A DNA stretch of 64,000 bases from Gentiana macrophylla (GCA_026214975.1 JAOBSW010000258.1:62001-126000); one strand, 5' to 3'. Positions 1-9,160 are shown, counted from the stretch's first letter. Notes: generated by a model not told the origin, from the sequence alone. Program-made: numbers and translations.

Positions 1-14
1 ATGATCCGGGCATC

Positions 15-407
15 TTGCTTCGTTTACGCCCCATGATTGGACAAAATGCAGAAGTGAATGCTTTTTCTGGCCAGTCTAACCCGAGGTTCAATAACCAATT
101 TTCTGGCCAGAATAATGCTCAAAATCAGGGCGTCGGCCAGAATCCAAGCTTTAATCAGAGTCCAAACTTCAACAGAAACCCTGGATTCAATCAGAACCAA
201 AACTCGAATTTTTCCAATTCCACACCAAGGTTCAATCAGAATTGGCCCTCTAATTCCAATCCTAATTATCAAAGTCGACCCAACCACCATACTCTCCAAA
301 CTTCCCAAACTCTCAAGGCCCTTCAAGTTCAACTGATCTTAAAAGTGAATGGAACTCATTTAGAGAGGAGCAAAACAAGAATATTCAGCTCTAATGAGTA
401 CGAATAA
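15..407 (+). pseudogene. Gag C-terminal region of the Athila-like element (partial)
   Basis: The reading frame is dominated by Asn, Gln, Phe and Ser, with repeated FNQNP-like units (for example PSFNQSPNFNRNPGFNQN). Such low-complexity tails follow the gag core in Athila-type elements. No zinc knuckle is visible here. The true gag start lies upstream of the window, so the internal Met at position 15 is not a real start. The frame ends in a stop near 405. Reading through other frames, the following sequence still gives an LERQIG-type gag/protease linker, so the stop probably reflects decay or sequence error. The overlapping open frames on both strands come from the low-complexity composition. 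Confidence 0.6.
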
Positions 408-965
408 AAATCTTGAGAGACAGATAGGCAGGCGGTCGAGCGCTTAGCATCAAGACCCCAAGGGCACTTGCCCGACTTTCTTGAGAAAATCCTAAGGGTG
501 GTCATGTTGCTCAGTCGACTTAAGCAAAGCGCCGGTGTCTCGACCTCGTGCCATCAATACAATATGGTAAAAGAGGAGGCGGCACCATGAGTTTAAGCGG
601 TACACGACTTAGTGGTCCCCTGGTTTCCGTGGAAACCACTCAGCCCCTCCCCGCCACCGATAAGGCGAGGAGGAAGTTGAGCACCCATCATCCCTTGGTC
701 GCAAGCAAGTAATCAGTGGTGATCCCGATAGGTGAAAAGGTTGGAAATCCTCAAGTGGCTGATCCCTTGAGGAGTGAAAAAGGAAAAGAAAGTCAGGTGG
801 CTGATCCCCTGACTACGAAAACTTCTGAAAAGTCTGTTCGGTGGAAAGATCTGGAAGACAAGGCCGTTAGCGCATCTTCAAAGAAGATTTTCTCGAGAAT
901 GATCTTAAGAAGCTTCCATTTCCACCCCGAAAAGAGCAACATCCCATTGAGCGAAGATAGGAAGT
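408..965 (+). pseudogene. Gag-protease linker remnant
   Basis: Translation in shifting frames gives LERQIG, RPQGH and NPKGG-like pieces, typical of the linker between gag and protease in Athila-type elements. From 716 there is a hydrophilic stretch in which the phrase QVADPL occurs twice, the two copies about 60 bp apart, a small internal duplication. The frame at 716-1033 leads into sequence resembling the segment just before protease (FEKHSVNLPLSR) and breaks near 1030. It is non-functional as read. Confidence 0.5.
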
Positions 966-1480
966 ATGAAAAGGTGCTCAATTTGTTTGAAAAACACTCA
1001 GTTAATCTTCCATTGTCGAGAAGTTTTGGTTGAGATGCCTAAGTATACCAAGTTCATTAAGGATGTTGTATCTTCCAAAAGAAATTATCGTAAATGGATC
1101 AAGCGGTTGGTAAAGATCTGCGCGATGGTCAATTATCAAGACTTACCGACCAAGAGGGGCGACCAGTGCAAATTTGTGCTCACACTGCAGATGGGAGGCC
1201 TAGTCTTCCCAAATTCCTTATGTGACCTGGGAGCATCCATCAGCTTGATGCCATTGTCTGTTTGCAATCAGCTTGGTTTACAAAGTCTTCTAGAACCCAC
1301 TACCATGAACTTACAGTTCGCTGATAGATCTTCTAAAAAAGCTTCAGGGATCCTAAAGGGCGTATTAGTTCAAATAGATAGGTTTACCTTTCCAGCTTGA
1401 CTAGCACGTCTTAGATATTGAGAAAAGTGAAAATGTCCCTTTGATTCTTGGAAGACCTTTTCTATCTACAAACTAGAGCC
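966..1480 (+). pseudogene. Retropepsin-like aspartic protease of the Athila-like element
   Basis: In a retrotransposon this domain would cleave the Gag-Pol polyprotein. The frame carries MPKYTKFIKDVVSSKR, a conserved pre-protease segment, and then the protease core LCDLGASISLMPLSV. In this lineage the motif is D-L-G-A rather than the D-T/S-G-A of most retropepsins. The frame stops at about 1398 directly after FTFPA. Past the stop, the downstream motif PLILGRPFLST is still readable around 1437-1470, so the second half of the domain is present but out of frame. The upstream frame (716-1033) joins this one with a frameshift near 1030. Family assignment is secure; function is lost as read. Confidence 0.8.
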
Positions 1481-2206
1481 CTCATCGATTTTGATGGTGG
1501 GCATGTGACCATTCGAGTTGGTGACTAGGAGGTGAGCTATAGTGTTTCAAAATCTATCAATATACCTTCCGGATCTCCAACCGGCTTTTCCGTTGAGGAG
1601 ACTTCGATGATTTCGATGACTTTATGGTTAAGCAAGTCATGGTCAGAGAATCGAATATGAGCGATCGATTGATAATCCGAATAATCATGGTGTGGTCGAT
1701 CTAGACCGGTTAGCGGCTGATTTTGAGGATGAGCTAAGAGAAGAAGCTTTGGCAAGAGGGCCACTAAGTAAGCTCGGCGATGTTGAGTTGAAGAGTGGAG
1801 ATCTTAAATCAAGTCAGAGGAACCTCCCTGTAGATTTGGTTCAAGCCGTTGCCTAAACATCTCAAGTATGTGTTTCTAAGAGAAGGTGACAAGCTTCCTT
1901 TGATCATCTCTGCCAAGCTATCTCGAATAGAAGAGTTTAAACTGTTAAACGTCTTGCGCAAAAATGAGAAAGCCTTTGGATGGCAGGTGGGAGATATCCG
2001 AGGATATCTCCCGACATCCGTATGCATAAGATCAAGGCGAGGAGGGTGCAAAGCGAGTTAGACAAATTTCCAAAGGAGGCTTAACCTCACATGCAAGAAG
2101 TAGTCAAGAAGGAGATCATTAAACTTCTAGATATGGGTATCATTTACGCCATTGCAGACAGTGAGTGGGTATCCCCAACTCAAGTAGTTCCCAAGAAAGG
2201 TGGAAT
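1481..2206 (+). pseudogene. Pre-RT and N-terminal reverse transcriptase remnant
   Basis: From about 1843 the frame reads LPKHLKYVFLREGDKLPLII and then AFGWQVGDIRG, matching the conserved spacer that precedes RT in Athila-type pol. Around 2090-2205 the translation gives MQEVVKKEIIKLLDMGIIY and SEWVSPTQVVPKKGGI, the beginning of the RT finger region. The RT palm with its YxDD-type catalytic motif is absent because the sequence jumps directly to the integrase C-terminus at about 2205. At least one frameshift separates the two RT pieces near 2040-2090. Positions 1481-1800 hold the degenerate protease-RT connector with several stops. Confidence 0.75.
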
Positions 2207-2520
2207 TACGATTGATCGCAAAGCAAATGTTGCATGAGTTAGACGAGTTCGACTCCAGAGCTTACGAAAGCGCCGGGATAAGCAAGGATAAGATGAAACT
2301 CCTCCATGACGCCAAAATTAAGAAAAGAGAATTTCAAGTCGGGAACAAGTTCTTCTTTATAATTCCAGATTACATTTGTTTTCCTGGAAAGTCGAGGACA
2401 CGATGGTCGGCCCCTTTACGATTCTCAAAATCATTCTGGAGGCGTTCTAGAACTACTCGGTTATAAAGATCGGCCGCTTTTGAGTTAATGGTCGAGGTGC
2501 AAACACTACATTGGAGAACC
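2207..2520 (+). pseudogene. Integrase C-terminal remnant fused to the RT start
   Basis: The frame carries LHELDEFDSRAYESAGISKD, KKREFQVGNKF and FPGKSRTRWSAPLR, which correspond to the C-terminal part of Athila-type integrase. RT palm and thumb, RNase H, the zinc-binding region and the catalytic DDE core of integrase are all missing between this piece and the RT finger segment immediately upstream. That is an internal deletion of pol, probably a few kilobases judged from normal pol size. A frameshift follows the WSAP motif. The join keeps no catalytic site, so the product could not be active. Confidence 0.75.
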
Positions 2521-2535
2521 TACTGAGACAAGCCT

Positions 2536-2880
2536 TTGATTGTTAAATTTCTCGATATCCTTGGATGTGGTGTTAATGAAGTCGATGACTCTGACGAGAT
2601 CTCACCTAATTTGTTTTCTGAGGATGACGGTAGTGGTCTATCACAAGAAGTTCTAGCCGGTAGTTGGGATATGGAGGAATATGAAAGGGAGCAACAACGT
2701 AAACGTCATCGGAGAAATCTACAAAGGAGAAAGTCAACCATGGGAAAGGTTCAACGATCTCGGAAAATCGTCAAAGCTTTAATCCCATGCGTTAAGTGTC
2801 GCTTTCGCAGCCACAATCCTGATCAGAACATAGATGAGGTAATGGCGGGCAGAAAAGTAAAATGGCCTGATCCAGGCTGA
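2536..2880 (+). CDS. Unrecognised 114-aa ORF after integrase
   Basis: This open frame lies just after the integrase remnant. Its first half is acidic (VNEVDDSDEISPN, SEDDGSG). Residues 45-75 are strongly basic and rich in Arg, Lys and Gln (REQQRKRHRRNLQRRK), a mixture seen in retroelement structural or accessory tails and in nuclear localisation stretches. There is no recognisable domain, signal peptide or membrane segment. It ends at the TGA just before the post-pol leader motif, so it may be the extended C-terminus of pol rather than a separate gene. Calling it coding is tentative. Confidence 0.35.
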   Translation: MIVKFLDILGCGVNEVDDSDEISPNLFSEDDGSGLSQEVLAGSWDMEEYEREQQRKRHRRNLQRRKSTMGKVQRSRKIVKALIPCVKCRFRSHNPDQNIDEVMAGRKVKWPDPG

Positions 2881-2892
2881 GCTTAAATGGTG

Positions 2893-2937
2893 TCGAGCTA
2901 ACGACATAAACCAAAAGCGCCACTAGGGGGGCATCCT
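2893..2937 (+). promoter_or_regulatory. Post-pol leader motif, first copy
   Basis: The stretch runs TCGAGC, then ACGACATAAA, then AAGCGCCACTAGGGGGGCATCC. It is a degraded form of the conserved block found after pol in Athila-type elements (GGGAGGCAACCCA core), followed by a T-rich tract at 2945-3010. A better preserved copy lies at 3478-3523. The role of this block in the family is not established. Confidence 0.5.
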
Positions 2938-3015
2938 AGATATCCAATCTTGTTTTAGTTTTCCTTAGTTCTTTTCGTTTTCGTATGTTGTTTTAGTTAG
3001 ATTTACTAAGATTTT

Positions 3016-3306
3016 ATGTTTCTATCTGTCAGTAGTTGCTTTCTAGGTATGGATCTTTACGGAGTTTGCCCTGAGGAGTTCCCACTCATTAGTCGGATCC
3101 CGCTGATCACAGTAGATGATGGACCGGGAGGCATTATAGTTCTTCATGTAGATTTTGACATTAGCACTCGAGTTAAGACCATCACGCACGTTATCATAGT
3201 TCCACCTTGTTCGGGAGGCAGCGATTTCACGATCGAGGAGTTGCGAGAGGCCCTAGGACGCCCTTACACGATCCTCAATGATCCTATCTTGTGGATTTGG
3301 CACTAG
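3016..3306 (+). CDS. Unrecognised 96-aa ORF between the two post-pol leaders
   Basis: This open frame lies between the two copies of the post-pol leader. It begins MFLSVSSCFLGMDLYGV, where the first dozen residues are hydrophobic and might act as a short signal-like segment. The rest is mixed and contains VDDGPGGIIVLHVDFD and FTIEELREALGRPYTI. No family was recognised. The location suggests it is either an accessory piece specific to this element family or sequence captured between two copies of the leader. A real alternative is a chance frame in the untranslated post-pol region. Confidence 0.3.
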   Translation: MFLSVSSCFLGMDLYGVCPEEFPLISRIPLITVDDGPGGIIVLHVDFDISTRVKTITHVIIVPPCSGGSDFTIEELREALGRPYTILNDPILWIWH

Positions 3307-3477
3307 TCTTTCTGGGTTGAGCATTCGAGAGAGGTGTTGAGGTGGTGGTGAAGATTGGTGTTTGCAGGATGAGTACGACTTTCCTCCGGCTATCGACATG
3401 CTTCGGCGTCTCATTCGCTTAGTGGATTAGGACGAGATCTACGCAGATTAGTGATTTCTTAGTTAGTTTTGTTTTCG

Positions 3478-3523
3478 TCGAGCCCCGACGTAAAACGGAA
3501 GCGCTAGGTGGGAGGCAACCCAC
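3478..3523 (+). promoter_or_regulatory. Post-pol leader motif, second copy (GGGAGGCAACCCA)
   Basis: It contains TCGAGCCCCGACG, TAAAACGGAAGCGCTAGG and then the intact TGGGAGGCAACCCAC. The exact GGGAGGCAACCCA core is a hallmark I recognise downstream of pol in Athila-type elements. It is followed by a T-rich tract (3524-3600) similar to that after the first copy, which indicates that a unit of about 585 bp was duplicated. Confidence 0.6.
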
Positions 3524-3722
3524 TGCTTTATTTGTGTTTGTTTTATTTTCAAGTTCTTTTAAGTTCGTTGCGTTTCCGTGTTGTACTTTTGAATTTGAGA
3601 TTATCGATAATGAAAGTTTCGCATTTAGTTGTTTTATTTGATAATTTCCTTTATAAAAAAAAAACAACAACAAAGGGACAATTTAGCATTTTTTCCGATC
3701 GGGCGCGTTCGTTCATGCATAT

Positions 3723-3889
3723 GGACGCCCGTCCGGACTATCTAGTTTTCTTTGGACGTTCGTCAATATAAGTGATGCCCGTCGACAAACTCCTCCTATC
3801 TCAGTATTCAAATATGCCCTTTGGACGCTGGCACGAATTTATGGACGCCCGTCGATTAAGTGCGGCGAAGCATTAGTGAACGATCGTCC
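3723..3889 (+). promoter_or_regulatory. Internal cluster of GGACG-NN-CGTCC palindromes
   Basis: Six 12-bp sites of the form (G/A)GACG-NN-CGTC(C/T) or close variants lie at 3723, 3754, 3774, 3822, 3843 and 3878. The first (GGACGCCCGTCC) is a perfect inverted repeat. The last ends about 31 bp before the TATA-like run at 3920. The same motif type is clustered upstream of the TATA box in this element's LTR (7912-8115). A promoter role is an inference from this parallel arrangement. Confidence 0.55.
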
Positions 3890-3919
3890 GTCGGGATGGA
3901 CGGCGGCCCACTACGAGCC

Positions 3920-3930
3920 TATATATATAT
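3920..3930 (+). promoter_or_regulatory. TATA-like box of a putative internal promoter
   Basis: The run TATATATATAT is preceded by the palindrome cluster and followed by a pyrimidine-rich, C/A-rich leader containing TTCAACCGCGAACCC. A transcription start would be expected about 30 bp downstream, near 3950-3960. That is about 520 bp before the first Met of the env-position ORF at 4478. Whether it is used is untested. Confidence 0.4.
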
Positions 3931-4441
3931 GTTCGACACGACCCTTCATTTTTTCGCAATTTCAACCGCGAACCCGACTTTCCCACTTCTCCAAACCTAA
4001 AATCCTTGTTTCTGAACCAAATTGAGCGATTCCGGTTTCATTAGCACTCTCTACGCACCCTCTTTTCATTTCCGTTACCCAAATTCTCCAACAACCAACA
4101 GAATTTCAAGAATCAGAGATTCTTCGGTGCGGCCATTTTGAAAAAAGTCGGATTTTGGAGGCCAATCCTGGTGTTTCTGGGCGTCAAATCTGTTCGATCA
4201 GCATCCCTACGTAGCGTTTGGTAAGTCTATAGCAACCTTTCTTGATTCCGTTCAAGTTTTTGTGAGTTCGATCTTCGGCTCGGCTCATTCTCTTGAATAT
4301 GCACTCATAATGTTTCATTTTCTGTTTGTTGCTCTTGTCTTCGCCAATTCTGGTTGTGATGCTGTTGTGGTGTTTTTGTGGTGGTGATTTGGTGGTGTGC
4401 TGTGCTTGAAATCCCGATTTGGACGATAAACGGGTAACCAT
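3931..4441 (+). other. Non-coding leader before the env-position ORF
   Basis: The sequence has no convincing reading frame. It contains a pyrimidine-rich first half and a TG-rich segment near 4340-4400 (GTGGTGTTTTTGTGGTGGTG). It would form the 5' untranslated leader of a transcript from the internal promoter. The open frames here on the minus strand are composition artefacts. Confidence 0.4.
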
Positions 4442-4477
4442 TTGTGTGAATGGTTTGGTTTAGATATACGTTTGACA

Positions 4478-6066
4478 ATGGTGCGCAAGAAGGAGATTGT
4501 GAAACGTTATGGTAAAGGGTTAGCCCGGGAGAAAGGTAAACGGCAACGTCCTGAGTTTGATCCATCCGAATTGGACCCTAACAGAGGCATAGTCTTTAGA
4601 GATCAACCGCCTAGAACATCTCAACAAGCTAGAACCAATTTACGGGATGATTCTTCCTCCAATTCTCGATCATCGAGGATGATGATGTCGTCCCCTCCGA
4701 GTAGGATGTCTCGAGGTACTCGTGGTGAGTGAGTCGTCTCAGAGCCAAGACGTCTCAGAGTTGAGGGTGGTGAGGAGGGTGTTGTGCAAGAAGAGCTGAA
4801 CCGAGAGCACCTCCTAAGAAAAGTCTAAGACTATTACCCTCTTTCGATGCCTCAAATCGGTTTGTCAATCCTTTGGCCCATGAAGCCTACACTAAGCACT
4901 ACTCAACCGAAGTCTTATTTTTGACAGGAGGTGAAAGTGTCTCAAGTTGATCCTACTTTCGCTCGGATGTTCAAGACTAGGAAGTGGTCAGCCTTGACAA
5001 AATTCCATCTACTCTCATCAATGATTCTATTGTCCATGAGTTCTATGCCAACTTTTTCGAGGCGGACTTAGATAAAGAGTGCGTTATGGTGCGAGGTGTT
5101 AAGGTCCTTTTTTGCCGAGGTCATTAATAAGAAATATAATTTACCGGCTTTTGAGGGTTTAGATTATAAGGAGGAGATTGCAAGGAGGCAACGTGAGGAT
5201 GGTCGTGACCCGATGGAAGAGTTGAGATTACGGGTTTGTCGGATGTGGCTTGGACAATGAGACCCAATGGCCAGAGAAAGGAGTTGGTCACAACGACATG
5301 GACCGAGGATTGGAGAGTCCAATGCCGCTTTTATTCAAAGTCGTCTGCGATCCGAAGAATAATCTCACATATTTCCATATCGTTGATCTTGGGATGTTGT
5401 ATGCTTTGGACGCTCGGGTTGAATGTAGATGTAGGTCAAGCCTTATACGATGAGATTTCCATGAACCGGGGAAGGTATACACCGGAGTTTAATAGTACCT
5501 CATTTGATACATCGCTTATGTCTCGATGCGGGAGTTTTGGAGTATGCGGCGGACCACAAGACTAAGAGTTACCCCTATTCGTAGAGAGAAGGAAATTTGT
5601 TCTCGCTTCGAGCCTGGTTCCACATCGACACCGCCTCGAGCTTGCTTCTTTCGGATCATCTTCTTCCGAGATTACTCAAGATAGTATGGCTCATAGTTTG
5701 AGGGCGATGTTGAGTGATATCCGGGATGGCCAAGATAATATCTTGTCGGTTTTGGAATGTATAGTTGATGGAAGGAAACCGGCCGATAGAAGGGTATTCA
5801 ATGCAAGTAATATGGACTATGTCTTCTCCGAGCAGATAGAACGGGTGATAGCTGAGGTGGTCAAGATAGAGGAGAAGCCCGAGTCAGATGATGAGGAGGC
5901 TCCAGTGGACCCGAGGATCATGCGAGTTCCTACCGATAAGCGTAGGTGGCCGCCCATCGCTTCCTCTGTTGTACACCTGGACCTACATTGCATCGCATCT
6001 ACGGCTGATGTCCCGTCTTCAGATCCTTCTCCGGCTGGTGATACTCCGACTCCGGGGCTGCCTTGA
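4478..6066 (+). pseudogene. Env-position ORF with putative plant transposon protein domain, frameshifted
   Basis: The first piece (Met at 4478) starts MVRKKEIVKRYGKGLAREKG, a very basic N-terminus, then Arg/Ser-rich sequence to a stop at 4734. Around 5038-5220 shifting frames give FYANFFEADLDKECVMVRG, then INKKYNLPAFEGL and RRQREDGRDPMEELRLR. Around 5410-5455 comes NVDVGQALYDEI. These match the domain often annotated as putative plant transposon protein, which occurs after pol in Athila-type elements. The last open piece (5686-6066) has an acidic, Pro-rich C-terminus. At least four frame breaks are present. No transmembrane segment that would support an envelope role is seen, and the function of this ORF family is unknown. 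Confidence 0.6.
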
Positions 6067-6467
6067 TTTATTATTTTTATGTACCTATCTTTCTGGTTGT
6101 TGTTGCACTTTTGATACATTTCATTCGATGTGGCTGTACCTATACATTTTGCTACCTTCTGCTTTCTCGTTCTTTGACTTGTGTGGCATATTTATCGATG
6201 GCATTTTCTTTTTATTCCGTTTTGATTTATTATCTCTACTGCCGTGTTATACCCGTTTTCCCCCCGAGTTTTTCTGTTTCTCGAGTTTTGCAGCGATAGT
6301 TTATGTCGAGATCCGATTGGGTTAGTTTTGGCTCGGTATTTCCACGCTTTTTGCGAGCGTTGGCCCTTTCATGCTCCAGCCTGACCAACGGCTCGGTTTT
6401 CCACGCGAATTCAGCTAAGTTCTTATCTTTTTACTTTCTGCGCAACATGTGGACATGTTGAATTTTT

Positions 6468-6486
6468 AAGTGTGGGGGAGGGGATA
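6468..6486 (+). other. Upstream polypurine-tract-like motif
   Basis: AAGTGTGGGGGAGGGGATA follows the env-position ORF by about 400 bp. It matches the AAGTGTGGGGG purine tract typical of Athila-type elements, but about 1 kb separates it from the LTR. A second, shorter version lies directly at the LTR edge. Confidence 0.55.
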
Positions 6487-7518
6487 GTTCGCTTTGTTCG
6501 ATTTGTACCTATCCATATACGTTTGTTTAATACGTTAGATTGTCTTTTATGCAACATGAGCGTAATTTTTCGAAATTTTCCGACACTTTTGTTTTTGTTT
6601 TGTCCCGAGTAGGCAATTCAATTTGAAGTTCGTTGTTTTTATAGTCATCTATGCGATATTTCATGTACTTGATAAGTTAGTTGTTTCACCTGACACTATT
6701 TTTCACGAGCCATAGTTAATGATGAGCTACTTCTATAAAGTTATACCCCGTTTTGGATTAGTAGTTTTGATTATCTCATAAGTCATGTGCTTAGTGCTAC
6801 GTATATATCGTGAGACTTATGATAGTTTGTATTTAGTTCCGTAGTATGTTATACTGTGAATATCTAGAAGTTTGAATGTGATAAGTAACACGGGGCTAAT
6901 GTCAATTAAAAGGATAAGTTAATAGTTGATTAAAAAGGGTGTGTCGGAAGCTAGTCGATGATTTGAGTGAGGTAGGGTATACCACGTATGTCCTATACCA
7001 CCATGATGACTAAGAGCTCACGACAGTTAGAAAAAGCTGCCTTATGATTGGAGTACGGTAGGGGATTATCTCGAAATGTCCTATTCTGCTATGAGGGCAA
7101 TAGCTTCTTCTAATGTGTGTTTAAAGTGAATGAATTCAATCAACTTAAGATATGTTATGAAATGAATAAGGCTTAGTTTTCATTAATCTTATCCCAAGTA
7201 TAAACTGATAGATATGCTGTAGGGATTATCCTCTGAGTATTTCAGAAGGGTCCTAGGTATATCGATCATTCTTTTCGGGATATGTCACGTTTGTAGGGTA
7301 CATCTTATGAGTGCCATTTATTACTATTCTACGAGGGGGTATTAGCTAGTTTTGCTTTGAGTTATTCAAGTTTGGTTTTAGTGGAAGTTTTCTATGGCTC
7401 TGCACACCACACACCGGTGAACACCTAAGTTATTGAATATATGTTATATTTGTCTAGATGCCTGTTTTCCTTCTCTGAGCCTAAGTTTTGCTTTGTTTTT
7501 GCTCTGACGAGCAAAGTC
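6487..7518 (+). other. Non-coding region between the two purine tracts
   Basis: About 1 kb of AT-rich sequence with no usable frame. It holds three loosely related segments near 6970-7010, 7055-7105 and 7220-7260, each combining GTAGGG(G/A)TAT or GTAGGGATTAT with a following ATGTCCTAT-like or GTCCTAG piece. They are probably old internal repeats. No gene or RNA gene was recognised. Confidence 0.45.
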
Positions 7519-7530
7519 TAAGTGTGGGGA
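7519..7530 (+). other. 3' polypurine tract of the Athila-like element
   Basis: TAAGTGTGGGGA sits 2 bp before the LTR start TGTTAAGG. Purine tracts at this position prime plus-strand DNA synthesis in LTR elements. Confidence 0.7.
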
Positions 7531-7911
7531 GTTGTTAAGGGTGAAAATCTATGAATTATAAGGATATATTTTACGATGTTTCCCTCTATATTGTGTAATT
7601 TGCATAATAATTGGTCTTTATATTGAAATATTGAGCAAACGATATTTTTATAGACTTAATTGCAATATTGATATGTTTATGTGATTTTATGGTTGAAATA
7701 TAATTATTTGAATACTATTACAGTTTGCAATGTTTTCCATGTGTTATAGGTATGTTTATTGTGCTCAAATGATGATTTAAAGAAATTAAAGGTCGAGCTA
7801 AGTTGATTGAAGAAAGAGATAATGATCGAATGGAGTGGAGGAAAAAGAGATAGAGATGATTTAATCAAGTTTCATTCCAGTTAAACTGGCGTCCAAGTCC
7901 CGTCCAGGAGT

Positions 7912-8115
7912 GGACGGGCGTCCGACAATGCAAACGAGCGTCTAGGGAAAGATTCAATCATCGAGGCTTCATGAACTTCGAACAGCGCCCAGATGAAGCA
8001 GACGAGCGTCCAAGGTGCAAAAAGAAGATCAGAGAGTTTGGACGCTATCCAGACGAACGTCTACATTTGAGTTCAGAACACCTGGACGAGAGTCCACTTC
8101 ATCGGACGAGCGTCC
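7912..8115 (+). promoter_or_regulatory. LTR cluster of GGACG-NN-CGTCC palindromes
   Basis: Sites lie at 7912 (GGACGGGCGTCC, perfect inverted repeat), 7932, 8000, 8040, 8051, 8084 and 8104 (GGACGAGCGTCC). The last ends 34 bp before the TATA box. This is the U3 region of the LTR, so binding sites for a host transcription factor are plausible. The cluster parallels the one at 3723-3889. Confidence 0.6.
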
Positions 8116-8149
8116 GGATTGCCGACTTAGTGAAACCGCCTCAAATCTC

Positions 8150-8157
8150 TATAAATA
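8150..8157 (+). promoter_or_regulatory. TATA box of the Athila-like LTR
   Basis: TATAAATA in the context CTCTATAAATACTTGCC, at the expected U3/R position of the LTR and downstream of the palindrome cluster. Confidence 0.7.
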
Positions 8158-8201
8158 CTTGCCTATTTTTCACACATGGAGATACCAATTTGATAATTCT
8201 C

Positions 8202-8218
8202 AACCCTAAACCCTAGGG
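8202..8218 (+). promoter_or_regulatory. Telobox-like motif in the LTR leader
   Basis: AACCCTAAACCCTAGGG contains two plant telomere-type CCCTAAA/CCCTAG units. It lies about 45 bp after the TATA box, so near the 5' end of the transcript, the usual place for telobox motifs in plant promoters. It is too short to be a telomere remnant. Confidence 0.5.
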
Positions 8219-9160
8219 CGGCTATAGGCTGCGTTTTTACTCGCTTACTAGTTTTTATGTTCTTCAATTCCTAGGAAAAATTAGTTTAATTTATGCAATT
8301 TACTTCGACAATTCGAGCTATTCAAGGATCTTGAGAGAGAGGCTAGGCTTCAATCAAACGAGCATTGTGAAGCCATCCAACTTTCATTAATTTTGATTCT
8401 TCGTTATATTGTAAGTTTTTAATCAAGTTATTTCCTTTGTCATGTCTTATGTTGATTAATTGCATTTATATCGAAAGATGTGCATGTATGATGTTTTATA
8501 TTTGATGAAAGTATTTATAAACATTAGATCACCATGATTTAGGAATAGATCTTCGATCTATGTCAAACGAAAGTTGATAGGTTGAATATCTAGGTTAAAA
8601 CGTTAAAGTTTACATCTTTGCTTATGTTATGACGCGTTAATTTCCGTAAATCGAAAGATAGAAATTAATAGGTGAATCATCTACGAAAGTAGGATTCATA
8701 CCTTTGATAAGATGAATCACAACTTGATAGAAACTGCAATATAATCGGGATGAGAGATTAATGTTTGTTGGATAGGTGGATCAGTACTCGTTTGTCCGTT
8801 TTAAATTTGATTTAACCCTTGAAACTTGAACTGTTTAGTTAATTTATTTTCTATTGCACCTTTAGATTAATTTGTTCGCAACCAAACCTTCCTAGCTTTG
8901 GATTTTCGTCCTCTGTCTAGTTTATTTCCAGCATATATGTGTAGTTTAGTTTAGTTTTACTCGCTGTTTAGTTTAGTTTTCCGTGACATAGCTTAGTTAG
9001 ACAAAAACTAGGAACCACAATCGTCTAGTTCCCCGTAGGATCGACCCGGCATTAACCACTAGTACTACGATCCTTATACTTGGGGTTAACCGGATTATAA
9101 ATTTATTACTTGTTTGTTTTGCATAGATAAAATCCGTAGACATAGAAGGACAACCTGTTT

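Larger units (their letters stand above)
1..9160 (+). mobile_element. Athila-like Ty3/gypsy LTR retrotransposon, 5'-truncated by window, decayed
   Basis: This is the 3' portion of an Athila/Tat-lineage element. The order is gag tail, aspartic protease, pre-RT and RT start, integrase C-terminus, post-pol leader, env-position ORF, purine tract and 3' LTR, which is the Athila order. The protease motif CDLGASISLMPLS, the pre-RT segment and the integrase tail LHELDEFDSRAYESA are seen directly. The 5' LTR, primer site and most of gag lie outside the window. Multiple stops and frameshifts and a missing pol core show that it cannot move by itself. The 3' end abuts satellite A, so the element probably inserted into or beside that array. 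Because the other end is absent, no target duplication can be tested. Confidence 0.85.
7533..9160 (+). repeat. 3' LTR of the Athila-like element
   Basis: It begins TGTTAAGGGTGAAAATC directly after the purine tract. It contains a palindrome cluster, a TATA box (8150), a CCCTAAACCCTAG leader and the CCCCGTAGGATCGACCCGG segment typical of Athila LTR 3' regions (9031-9049). The right edge is approximate: satellite A sequence begins at about 9161-9164 and the last bases before it are consistent with a CA end. The other LTR is outside the window, so the boundary cannot be checked by pairing. Length is about 1.63 kb. Confidence 0.7.

Noticed and set aside
24..332. Minus-strand ORF opposite the gag tail
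   Set aside because: It is a shadow frame caused by the low-complexity Asn/Gln-rich coding strand.
4478..6066. Genuine envelope glycoprotein gene
   Set aside because: No signal peptide, fusion peptide or membrane anchor is visible, and the recognisable part matches the putative plant transposon protein domain.
8202..8218. Interstitial telomere
   Set aside because: Only two imperfect units are present, in a promoter context, so a telobox is the better reading.
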